NCBI GenBank assembly: GCA_035623985.1 | Contig: DASPSJ010000089.1 | Coordinates: 29,201-93,200, forward strand | Length of the DNA: 64,000 bases | Reading direction: 5' to 3' | Source: DAHUYF01 sp035623985 | GTDB taxonomy: Bacteria; Pseudomonadota; Alphaproteobacteria; ATCC43930; CGMCC-115725 | Shown: one piece after another, positions 32,941 through 39,339 of the stretch | How the letters are laid out: every line of letters starts with the position of its first letter | Position numbering within the stretch: position 1 is the stretch's first letter | Program-made: the position numbers and the translations under genes | The notes under the pieces: generated by a model | The model's input: only the letters and a program-made list of their open reading frames with translations | What the model was told of the DNA's origin: nothing | Database searches by the model: none

Positions 32941-33420
32941 ATGCAAGCAAGACCGAGCCACCTCCCGGAAGGATATCACACGCTTACCCCTTACCTCATC
33001 GTCGACGGCGCGGCGCGTGCCATTGCCTTCTACAAGGCAGCCTTCGGCGCGGTCGAGGTGCTGCGCCTCGACGGGCCCGGCGGCACCATCGGCCATGCCG
33101 AGATCGTCATCGGCGACAGCCGCCTCATGCTCGCCGACGAGCATCCGGAATTCGACGCGCAAAGCCCCCGGCGCCTCGGCGGCTCGCCGGTCACGCTCCA
33201 TCTCTATGTCGACGACGCCGATGCTTGGATCGCGCGCGCGGTCGCCGCCGGCGCCAGCCCCACCCGGCCGGTCGAGAATCAGTTCTACGGCGACCGCATC
33301 GGCGGGATCAGGGATCCCTTCGGCTATGTCTGGTGGTGCGCGACGCGGAAGGAGACCCTGACGCCGGACGAGCTGCGCCGGCGCTCGGAGGAGCATCTGC
33401 GCCGGGCGCGCGGCGGCTGA
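32941..33420 (+). CDS. VOC-family (glyoxalase/PhnB-like) protein
   Basis: 159 residues. It starts PEGYHTLTPYLIVDGAARAIAFYKAAFGA, has GGTIGHAEIVIGDSRLMLADEHPEF, PVTLHLYVDDADAWIARAVAAGA and ends YGDRIGGIRDPFGYVWWCAT, the PhnB/YdeM pattern of a single-chain double beta-alpha-beta-beta-beta fold. The exact metal-dependent activity or binding role is not known. The tail EELRRRSEEHLRR is a short helix. It stands alone between the cyclase gene and the rearrangement scar. Confidence 0.88.
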   Translation: MQARPSHLPEGYHTLTPYLIVDGAARAIAFYKAAFGAVEVLRLDGPGGTIGHAEIVIGDSRLMLADEHPEFDAQSPRRLGGSPVTLHLYVDDADAWIARAVAAGASPTRPVENQFYGDRIGGIRDPFGYVWWCATRKETLTPDELRRRSEEHLRRARGG

Positions 33421-33433
33421 CGCCGCGGCGCGA

Positions 33434-33564
33434 TCAACCGATGCGCAGCAGCCAGACGCGGTCGTCGTTGGCCGAGCAGCTACCCCAGCGCGTCGTGGTA
33501 TCGCGCACGCTGACGCGGCCCACCGTCCGGCCAAGCTGAAGCGCGAGCCGGCGGGCGCGGCGGC
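33434..33564 (-). pseudogene. Degraded copy of the 3' part of the SprT-like protease gene, internally deleted
   Basis: 33434-33471 matches 24720-24757 (the protease stop region) and 33468-33564 matches 24921-25018 (the RVSVRDTTTRWGSCSAN block), with about 164 bases missing between; both breakpoints carry CGTTG. The HExxH motif lies in the missing part, and there is no start, so it cannot work. Orientation is the same as the parent gene. It joins directly to a copy of the ugpC end. Confidence 0.88.
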
Positions 33565-33705
33565 ATGATCGGCACCGGCAACGGCACGCCGCTTCAGGCG
33601 CGGCTTCCCGGCACCGAGCGCGCCAAGCCCGGCGAGCGAATGCCGCTCTCCTTCGACCCGCGCCGGCTCTCTCTTTTCGACCGCGAGACCGGCACGCGGG
33701 CATGA
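33565..33705 (+). pseudogene. Fragment related to the ugpC 3' end (TOBE domain tail)
   Basis: 46 codons from an ATG at 33565 to TGA at 33705. They encode GTPLQARLPGTERAKPGER followed by a tail ending LFDRETGTRA, parallel to the UgpC C-terminus. 33595-33645 equals 29655-29705 base for base, while the flanks have diverged. No ABC motifs remain. It could be the end of a former second ugpC-like ATPase gene. The junction with the protease fragment is at 33564/33565. Confidence 0.85.
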
Positions 33706-33726
33706 GGGAGCATCGGCGCGCGCCGC

Positions 33727-34257
33727 TCAGCCCTTGGGGCCGGGGGCGCGCGCATGGAGATGCGCCGCCTCGCCGCCGGCTTCCGCCAGCAGCCGCAGCG
33801 CCGCCGCCTCGCTCCGGGGGTCGTCGACGCGCACCCAGAGCAGCACCGCCCCCGCGTTGAGCGCGGCGGCGAAGGCGGCGCTGTGCTCATTGGCGGCGAT
33901 CCGATCGAGCACCTCCTTCAACGCGGCGCCGCCGAGCCCCGCCGCGATCACCGCGGCGATGGTGGCACCGACCGGCCCGGTCGAGAGCAGCACGATGCCG
34001 GCAACCGTGAGCGGCGCGAGATAGCCGACCTCGTCGGTGAGCCCGGCGAAGAGGCTGGCGCCGGGCTTGCCGGGATAGCCCGGCAGCTCGCCCGCCACTT
34101 CGAGCGAATCATGACTGGCCAGCACCGAGAGATCGGCGGGCTTGAAGCCGGCATCGAGCAGCGCCGCCACCGCGCGGCGCAGCGCCGCCTTGTCGGCAAA
34201 AGAAGCGACCGCCTCGCGGATGACGGCGGAAGAGGGCTGGTCGTGGGGGCGGGCCAT
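33727..34257 (-). CDS. Uncharacterised protein with a glycine-rich membrane hairpin
   Basis: 176 residues. Residues about 10-50 read SSAVIREAVASFADKAALRRAVAALLDAGF then KPADLSVLASHDSLE, resembling the start of proteins that use a short alpha/beta (general-stress/Ysm-like) domain to sense or bind. A hydrophobic hairpin follows (APLTVAGIVLLSTGPVGATIAAVIAAGLGGAALKEV, given in order, about 82-117), then a second alpha/beta piece with GAVLLWVRVDDPRSEAAALRLLAEAGG. I do not recognise the family securely; the layout suggests a membrane-associated stress protein. Divergent from mutS. Confidence 0.65.
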   Translation of the reverse strand: MARPHDQPSSAVIREAVASFADKAALRRAVAALLDAGFKPADLSVLASHDSLEVAGELPGYPGKPGASLFAGLTDEVGYLAPLTVAGIVLLSTGPVGATIAAVIAAGLGGAALKEVLDRIAANEHSAAFAAALNAGAVLLWVRVDDPRSEAAALRLLAEAGGEAAHLHARAPGPKG

Positions 34258-34343
34258 GGCGCTGTCTTGTCCTTCCGCATCCGTGCTAGGTTGACCGCGG
34301 CCTTAGGTCAAACGCCCGCCGCCGGCAACCCCTTCGTTTCGCG

Positions 34344-37031
34344 ATGAACGATACCGCACCGCGCCCTGCTCCCGACAGTGCCTTGCGCGCGGCCATCGAG
34401 CCGCCGCCCCCGCCGGAAGCGGCGACGCCGGCCATGGCGCAATACCTCGAGCTGAAACGCCAGCATCGCGACTGCCTGCTGTTCTACCGCATGGGCGATT
34501 TCTACGAGCTGTTCTTCGAGGATGCCGCCAAGGCGGCGGCGGCGCTGGACATCCAGCTCACCAAGCGCGGCCGGCACGAAGGCGAGGACATCCCGATGTG
34601 CGGCGTGCCGGTGCATGCCGCCGAGAGCTATCTCGCGCGCCTCATCCGCCAGGGCTTCCGCGTCGCCGTCTGCGAGCAGATGGAGGACCCGGCCGAGGCG
34701 AAGAAGCGCGGCAGCAAGGCCGCCATCCGCCGCGCCGTGGTGCGCATCGTCACCCCCGGCACGCTCACCGAGGAGACGCTGCTCGACGCCCGGCGCAGCA
34801 ATTACCTGGCGGCGCTGGCCGACGCCGCGGGCGAGCTGGCGCTGGCCTGGCTCGAGCTTTCGACCGGCGCCTTCCGCCTGCAAGCGGTGACCGCGGCCGG
34901 GCTCGGCGCGGCGCTGGCCCGGCTCACGCCCGGCGAGGTGCTGGTGCCCGACCGGCTGCTGCAGCGCCGGGAGGTCGTCGAGCTGCTCGGCGACTGGCAG
35001 AGCCGGCTGACGCCGCTGCCCGGCGCGCGCTTCGACAGCGAGAACGGAAGAAAGCGCCTCGAGGCGCTTTACGGCGTGCGCGCCCTCGACGGCTTCGGCA
35101 GCTTCAGCCGCGCCGAGCTCGCCGCCGGCGGCGCGCTGGTCGACTATGTCAGCCTGACGCAGCAAGGGAAGGCGCCGCTGTTGCAGCCGCCGCGCCGGCT
35201 CGGCGCCGGCGCGGTGATGGAGATCGACGCCGCCACCAGGCGCAATCTCGAGCTCACCGAGACGCTCGCGGGCGAACGCCGCGGCAGCCTGCTCGCCACC
35301 ATCGACCGCACCGTCACCGGCGCCGGCGCGCGGATGCTCGCCGAGCATCTGGCGGCGCCGCTCACCGATCCCCGCGCCATCGCGCTCCGGCTCGACGCGG
35401 TGAGCTTCCTCGTCGAGGACGAGCGCCTGCGCCAGGACCTGCGCGAGGCGCTGAAGCGCTGCGCCGACATCGAGCGCGCCATGGCGCGCCTCGCGCTCGG
35501 CCGCGGCGGTCCGCGCGATCTCGCGGCGTTGCGCGATACGCTCGCAGCGAGCGCCGAGTTCCGCCGGCTGCTGCAAGCGGCGCCGGCAAAGCCGCGCCTG
35601 CTGGAGCGCGCCGAAGGCGATCTCGGCGAGCACGGCGCTTTCGTCGCGCATCTCGCCCGGGCGCTTGCCGCCGAGCTGCCGCTGATCGCCCGCGACGGCG
35701 GCTTCATCGCCGCGGGCTACGCGGCGGAGCTTGACGAGCTGCGCTCGCTGCGCGACGAAAGCCGGCGCCGGATCGCCGCGCTCCAGGCGCGCTATGCCGG
35801 CGAGACAGGCGTCGCCTCGCTCAAGATCCGCCACAACAACGTGCTGGGCTATTACGTCGAAGTGACGGCGGTCCATGCCGAGAAGCTGAAGGAGCGCTTC
35901 ATCCACCGCCAGACCATGGCGGGCGCCATGCGCTTCACCACGCCGGAGCTTTCCGAGCTCGAGAGCCGGATCGCCTCGGCCGCCGACCGCGCCGTGGCGA
36001 TGGAGCTCAAATTCTTCGACGACCTTGTCCAGGCGGCGATGGCGCGCGCCGGCGAGATCGCGCGCACCGCGACCGCGCTCGCCCGCCTCGACGTCGCGGC
36101 GGCGCTCGCCGAGCTTGCCCAGAGCGAGCGCTATTGCCGCCCGTCGATCGATGACGGGCTCGGCTTCGCCGTCGCCGGCGGGCGCCATCCCGTGGTCGAG
36201 GCGGCGCTGCGCCAGGCCGGCGGCCCGGGCTTCGTCGGCAATGACTGCGATCTGAAGCCGGGCCAGCGCCTCTGGCTGCTCACGGGACCCAACATGGCGG
36301 GCAAGAGCACCTTCCTGCGCCAGAACGCGCTCATCGCCATCCTCGCCCAGGCCGGCTCCTTCGTGCCGGCCGAGCGCGCCGAGATCGGCGTCGTCGACCG
36401 CCTCTTCAGCCGCGTCGGCGCCGCCGACGATCTCGCGCGCGGCCGCTCCACCTTCATGGTGGAGATGGTCGAGACCGCCTCGATCCTCAATCAGGCGGGC
36501 GAGCGCGCCTTGGTCATCCTCGACGAGATCGGCCGCGGCACCGCCACGTTCGACGGCCTCTCCATCGCCTGGGCGGCGGTGGAGCATCTGCACGGCGTCA
36601 ATCGTTGTCGCGCGCTGTTCGCCACGCACTATCACGAGCTCACCGCGCTCGCGGCGAAGCTCGAGCATCTCGCCTGCTACACCATGCGCGTCAAGGAATG
36701 GCAGGGCGACGTGGTGTTCCTGCACGCGGTGGCGCCGGGCGCGGCCGACCGCTCCTATGGCATCCATGTGGCAAAGCTCGCGGGCCTGCCGGCCGCGGTG
36801 GTGGAACGCGCCGAGGAAGTGCTGGCGCTCCTGGAAAAAGGCGAGCAGAGCGGCGCGCTGGCCCGGCTTGCCGAGGATCTGCCGCTCTTCACCGCGGCGC
36901 GCCCTTCCGGCCGCGCCGAGGCCAAGCCATCGGCCGTTGAGGGGACGTTGCGCGATATCGAACCCGATGCGCTCAGCCCGCGCGCAGCGCTGGAGCTGAT
37001 CTACAAGCTCAAGGGATTGCTGCCGCCTTAG
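34344..37031 (+). CDS. mutS: DNA mismatch repair protein MutS
   Basis: 895 residues. The mismatch-reading motif is in GDFYELFFEDA (Phe-x-Glu), with LTKRGRHEGEDIPMCGVP in domain I. Core domains include IRHNNVLGYYVEVT. ATPase Walker A GPNMAGKST, Walker B VILDEIGRGT with FDGLSIAWA, and ATHYHELT, then the C-terminal helix-turn-helix and dimerisation tail. It binds mismatches and starts repair with MutL (not in this window). Length is normal. Confidence 0.98.
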   Translation: MNDTAPRPAPDSALRAAIEPPPPPEAATPAMAQYLELKRQHRDCLLFYRMGDFYELFFEDAAKAAAALDIQLTKRGRHEGEDIPMCGVPVHAAESYLARLIRQGFRVAVCEQMEDPAEAKKRGSKAAIRRAVVRIVTPGTLTEETLLDARRSNYLAALADAAGELALAWLELSTGAFRLQAVTAAGLGAALARLTPGEVLVPDRLLQRREVVELLGDWQSRLTPLPGARFDSENGRKRLEALYGVRALDGFGSFSRAELAAGGALVDYVSLTQQGKAPLLQPPRRLGAGAVMEIDAATRRNLELTETLAGERRGSLLATIDRTVTGAGARMLAEHLAAPLTDPRAIALRLDAVSFLVEDERLRQDLREALKRCADIERAMARLALGRGGPRDLAALRDTLAASAEFRRLLQAAPAKPRLLERAEGDLGEHGAFVAHLARALAAELPLIARDGGFIAAGYAAELDELRSLRDESRRRIAALQARYAGETGVASLKIRHNNVLGYYVEVTAVHAEKLKERFIHRQTMAGAMRFTTPELSELESRIASAADRAVAMELKFFDDLVQAAMARAGEIARTATALARLDVAAALAELAQSERYCRPSIDDGLGFAVAGGRHPVVEAALRQAGGPGFVGNDCDLKPGQRLWLLTGPNMAGKSTFLRQNALIAILAQAGSFVPAERAEIGVVDRLFSRVGAADDLARGRSTFMVEMVETASILNQAGERALVILDEIGRGTATFDGLSIAWAAVEHLHGVNRCRALFATHYHELTALAAKLEHLACYTMRVKEWQGDVVFLHAVAPGAADRSYGIHVAKLAGLPAAVVERAEEVLALLEKGEQSGALARLAEDLPLFTAARPSGRAEAKPSAVEGTLRDIEPDALSPRAALELIYKLKGLLPP

Positions 37032-37101
37032 CGGTGGCGGCTTTCCGCGCTCTCGGGAGGCGCTCTATGGATCGGGACGACAAGAACCGAGGGGGGATAC
37101 C

Positions 37102-37364
37102 GTGCACAAATGGATGCATGCCGCTTGCGCCGCGGCGGCATCGCCGTCGCGATGCCGAGCCAGGCGGCCGAGCCGGTGACAAGCCAACCGACCGGGATCA
37201 TCGCCACGCCGCCGACCGGCGATGGCGCGCCCGAGGCCAAGATCACCGTCGACGGCTCGAGCGAGCATGTGCCGAAGGCGAGGCAGGCGCCGCACATCGA
37301 TGCCGGGACGGTGCACCGCACGCGGAATCCGAGCGGCCGGCCGCTCGGCGACAAGCCGGAATAG
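37102..37364 (+). pseudogene. Small secreted protein gene with an apparent frameshift in the signal peptide
   Basis: GTG at 37102 follows a strong ribosome site (GAGGGGGGATACC) and gives VHKWMHAACAAAA, the first half of a signal peptide. Near 37137-37141 the frame must move by -1 to continue as IAVAMPSQAAE, the second half and cleavage site, and then the about 60-residue mature part (PVTSQPTGIIATPPTGDGAP to RPLGDKPE). In the present sequence the GTG frame ends early and the downstream frame lacks a good start. This is a real frameshift, a sequencing error, or a start at 37110 without export. Family unknown. Confidence 0.5.
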
Positions 37365-37371
37365 GCGACAG

Positions 37372-37986
37372 GTGAGTCTTTCCGCGACGATCGTCTTTGT
37401 CGCGGCGGTCGCCGTCGCCATGGCCAGCCCGGGGCCGGCGGTGGTGAGCCTCCTGGCGCGCGTCGTGGCGCTGGGCGCCGGGCGCGGCAGCGTCGCTTTC
37501 GCGGCGGGGCTGGTGCTGGGCGACGTCTTCTGGTTCGCCTGCGCCGTCTTCGGCGTCGCGGCGCTCGCCGCCGCGGCGCATGTGATCATGGTCGCGCTCA
37601 AATACCTGGGCGCGGCCTATCTCGCCTTTCTCGGCTGGCGGCTGTGGACGCCGCCCGCCGCCGCGCCCGCCGCCGAGACGCCGCGGCGGCAGGGCTGGGG
37701 AGCGTTCTTCGGCGGCTTTTCGTTGGCGCTCGCCAATCCCAAGACGATGATGTTCTATCTGGCGCTGCTGCCGACGCTGGTCGATCTCGCGGCGCTCGGC
37801 CTGCCGGGCTTCCTCGAACTGACGCTGCTGCTGATCGTGGTCTACGGCGCCGTGCTCGGCGGCTACATCGCCGCCGCCGGCCACGCCCGCCGCCTTCTCG
37901 CCGCGCCCGCCGCGCGCCGGGCCATCAACCGCGGCAGCGGCACGGTGATGCTCGGCACCGCGGTCTTCGTCGCGACGCGGCGGTAG
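37372..37986 (+). CDS. LysE/RhtB-family amino-acid exporter
   Basis: 204 residues from GTG at 37372; the open frame runs further up but without conserved sequence. About six TM helices; the start ATIVFVAAVAVAMASPGPAVVSLLARVVALGAGRG holds the family motif (PGPxxxxxxxxxxxxGxxxG). LKYLGAAYLAFLGWRLW and FFGGFSLALANPKTMMFYLALLP are also typical. It exports amino acids or derivatives; substrate unknown. Confidence 0.88.
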   Translation: MSLSATIVFVAAVAVAMASPGPAVVSLLARVVALGAGRGSVAFAAGLVLGDVFWFACAVFGVAALAAAAHVIMVALKYLGAAYLAFLGWRLWTPPAAAPAAETPRRQGWGAFFGGFSLALANPKTMMFYLALLPTLVDLAALGLPGFLELTLLLIVVYGAVLGGYIAAAGHARRLLAAPAARRAINRGSGTVMLGTAVFVATRR

Positions 37987-38013
37987 CGGCACCGACGCCG
38001 CCCGCCGCGCCTC

Positions 38014-38490
38014 TCATGCCCGGTCGATGCGGGCGAGATAGCAGCCGCGCGGCGCGAAATGCGCGTGGACATAGGCGACGTCGACACGCCCCAGCAGGCG
38101 CTCGAGCGCCGGCCGCGCGGCGCTGCCGGGCACGATATCGGCATCGACCATCATGTCGCCTTCGTCATAGGCGCGCAGCGACAGCGCGGCGCTGTCGGCA
38201 AGCGCCGGCGGCAGCTCGTCGATGCGATCGAAGGTCTCGCGCGCCTTCTCGCGCACGAAGATCGGACCCGAGGCGCGGAACGGCGAATGCGGCGCGGGCT
38301 GGTGCGTATAGGCGAGCAGGATCGCCGTCTCGCCTGGCGGCGTGAAACCAAGGCTGACGCGGCAGGGCATGCGCGCTCCCGCCATCGGCGCCCGGCAGCG
38401 CCGGAAGCCGCGGGCCAGCAGCTCGGCATCGCTCAGCGCGAAGAGCGGCGTGAATTCGGAAACCGACAGGCCGGATACACGAAAGCTCAT
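38014..38490 (-). CDS. DUF1203 protein
   Basis: 158 residues. MSFRVSGLSVSEFTPLFALSDAELLARGFRRCRA, then MPCRVSLGFTPPGETAILLAYTHQP, SPFRASGPIFVREKA, SLRAYDEGDMMVDADIVPG and VAYVHAHFAPRGCYLARI, in order, match the DUF1203 pattern (PCRVSL...GE..LL..Y.H......PY...GP.FV). Cytoplasmic, function unknown. It is convergent with the LysE-type exporter (27 bases between stops). Confident about the family, not about the role. Confidence 0.88.
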   Translation of the reverse strand: MSFRVSGLSVSEFTPLFALSDAELLARGFRRCRAPMAGARMPCRVSLGFTPPGETAILLAYTHQPAPHSPFRASGPIFVREKARETFDRIDELPPALADSAALSLRAYDEGDMMVDADIVPGSAARPALERLLGRVDVAYVHAHFAPRGCYLARIDRA

Positions 38491-38802
38491 GGGGACGCTC
38501 CATCATCGTGAAGTCCGGCTTTGTCGCATGAAGGCGGCGGCGCGCTCTATCCGGTTCCGGCGGCGAATTCCGCGGTACGAGGGAAATAACGCGCGCGGCA
38601 TCCGCGCCGTGCGTCCTTCGAGACGCGATGCTTCGCATCGCTCCTCAGGATGAGGCGAGAGTGAATCGGGCATCGTCCGTCGGTGCCATTCTCGATGCGT
38701 CCTCATCTGAGGAGCGCCCGAAGGGCGCGTCTCGAAGGACGCACGGTGCGGCTTTCGCGGCTGCTTACGCAACCGCCGCCGCCGAGCGCCGCGTGGCCGC
38801 GG
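38491..38802. other. Intergenic region between DUF1203 and the NTF2-like gene, filled by inverted repeats
   Basis: 312 bases with no gene. Its main content is two GAGGAGCG-type repeats in opposite orientation (38611-38656 and 38699-38743), which form one long inverted repeat. The reading frames here are short and match the frames generated by the same repeat near 7830, so they are not genes. Confidence 0.8.
38611..38743. repeat. Pair of inverted GAGGAGCG repeats, copies 2 and 3
   Basis: GCGTCCTTCGAGACGCGATG (start of copy 2, 38611) mirrors CGCGTCTCGAAGGACGCA (end of copy 3, 38743). Each copy has its own inner stem: CGATG-CTT-CGCATCG in copy 2 and GCGCCC-GAA-GGGCGC in copy 3. The inner stems differ while the outer parts agree, which means compensatory or cassette-like change of the loop. 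Copy 3 nearly equals copy 1 at 7824-7862. Confidence 0.88.
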
Positions 38803-39243
38803 CTAGAACATCCCGTTCGGGTTCGCCGCCTGCTCCGGGATCGGCTGGACCACGTCCCAATGCTCGACGATCTTGCCGCGCTCGAGCTTGAAGATGTCGA
38901 CGATGGCGTTGCCGCGCGTGCCGGGCTCGCGCACGGCATGGACGTGCAGGATGACGTAGTCGCCGTCGGCAAAGACCTGCTTGATCTCGCTGTGCGACTG
39001 CGGGAATTTCTCGCGCAGGAAGTCGATGAAACGCTTGAAGCCTTCGGGCCCGTCGGCGGCGTTGGGATTGTGCTGGGTGTAGCGCGGCCCGAAATACTGC
39101 GAGGCTTTGGCAAAATCTTTCTGGTTGATGCCCGCCTCGTAGAAGGCGATCACGGCCTTCTTGTTCGCCTCCTGCCTGGGGCCGGCAAAGGCCGGCGCCG
39201 CGGCCAGCAGGCAAAGGGTGAAAACGACAGCCAGCGCGCGCAT
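38803..39243 (-). CDS. NTF2/SnoaL-like protein, exported
   Basis: 146 residues from ATG (39241-39243). Signal peptide MRALAVVFTLCLLAAAPAFAG, then NKKAVIAFYEAGINQKDFAKASQYFGPRYTQHNP, FIDFLREKFPQ, VILHVHAVREPGTRGNAIVDIFKLERGKIVEHWDVVQPIP and PNGMF at the end: the SnoaL-like polyketide-cyclase fold group, which has mostly unknown roles. The much longer open frame on this strand to 42141 is the antisense of glnD and is not used. Confidence 0.9.
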   Translation of the reverse strand: MRALAVVFTLCLLAAAPAFAGPRQEANKKAVIAFYEAGINQKDFAKASQYFGPRYTQHNPNAADGPEGFKRFIDFLREKFPQSHSEIKQVFADGDYVILHVHAVREPGTRGNAIVDIFKLERGKIVEHWDVVQPIPEQAANPNGMF

Positions 39244-39339
39244 CGATCCTCCGGAGGTGCGGGTTGCGGGGATCGGCATCCTAAACGGAACCGGAAGCCG
39301 GCGGTAGCGGTCCCCCCGGCCCGCGGCTAGACTGAAGCC

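Noticed and set aside
34308..36767. 819-codon minus-strand frame across mutS
   Set aside because: Antisense shadow of mutS; no recognisable domain.
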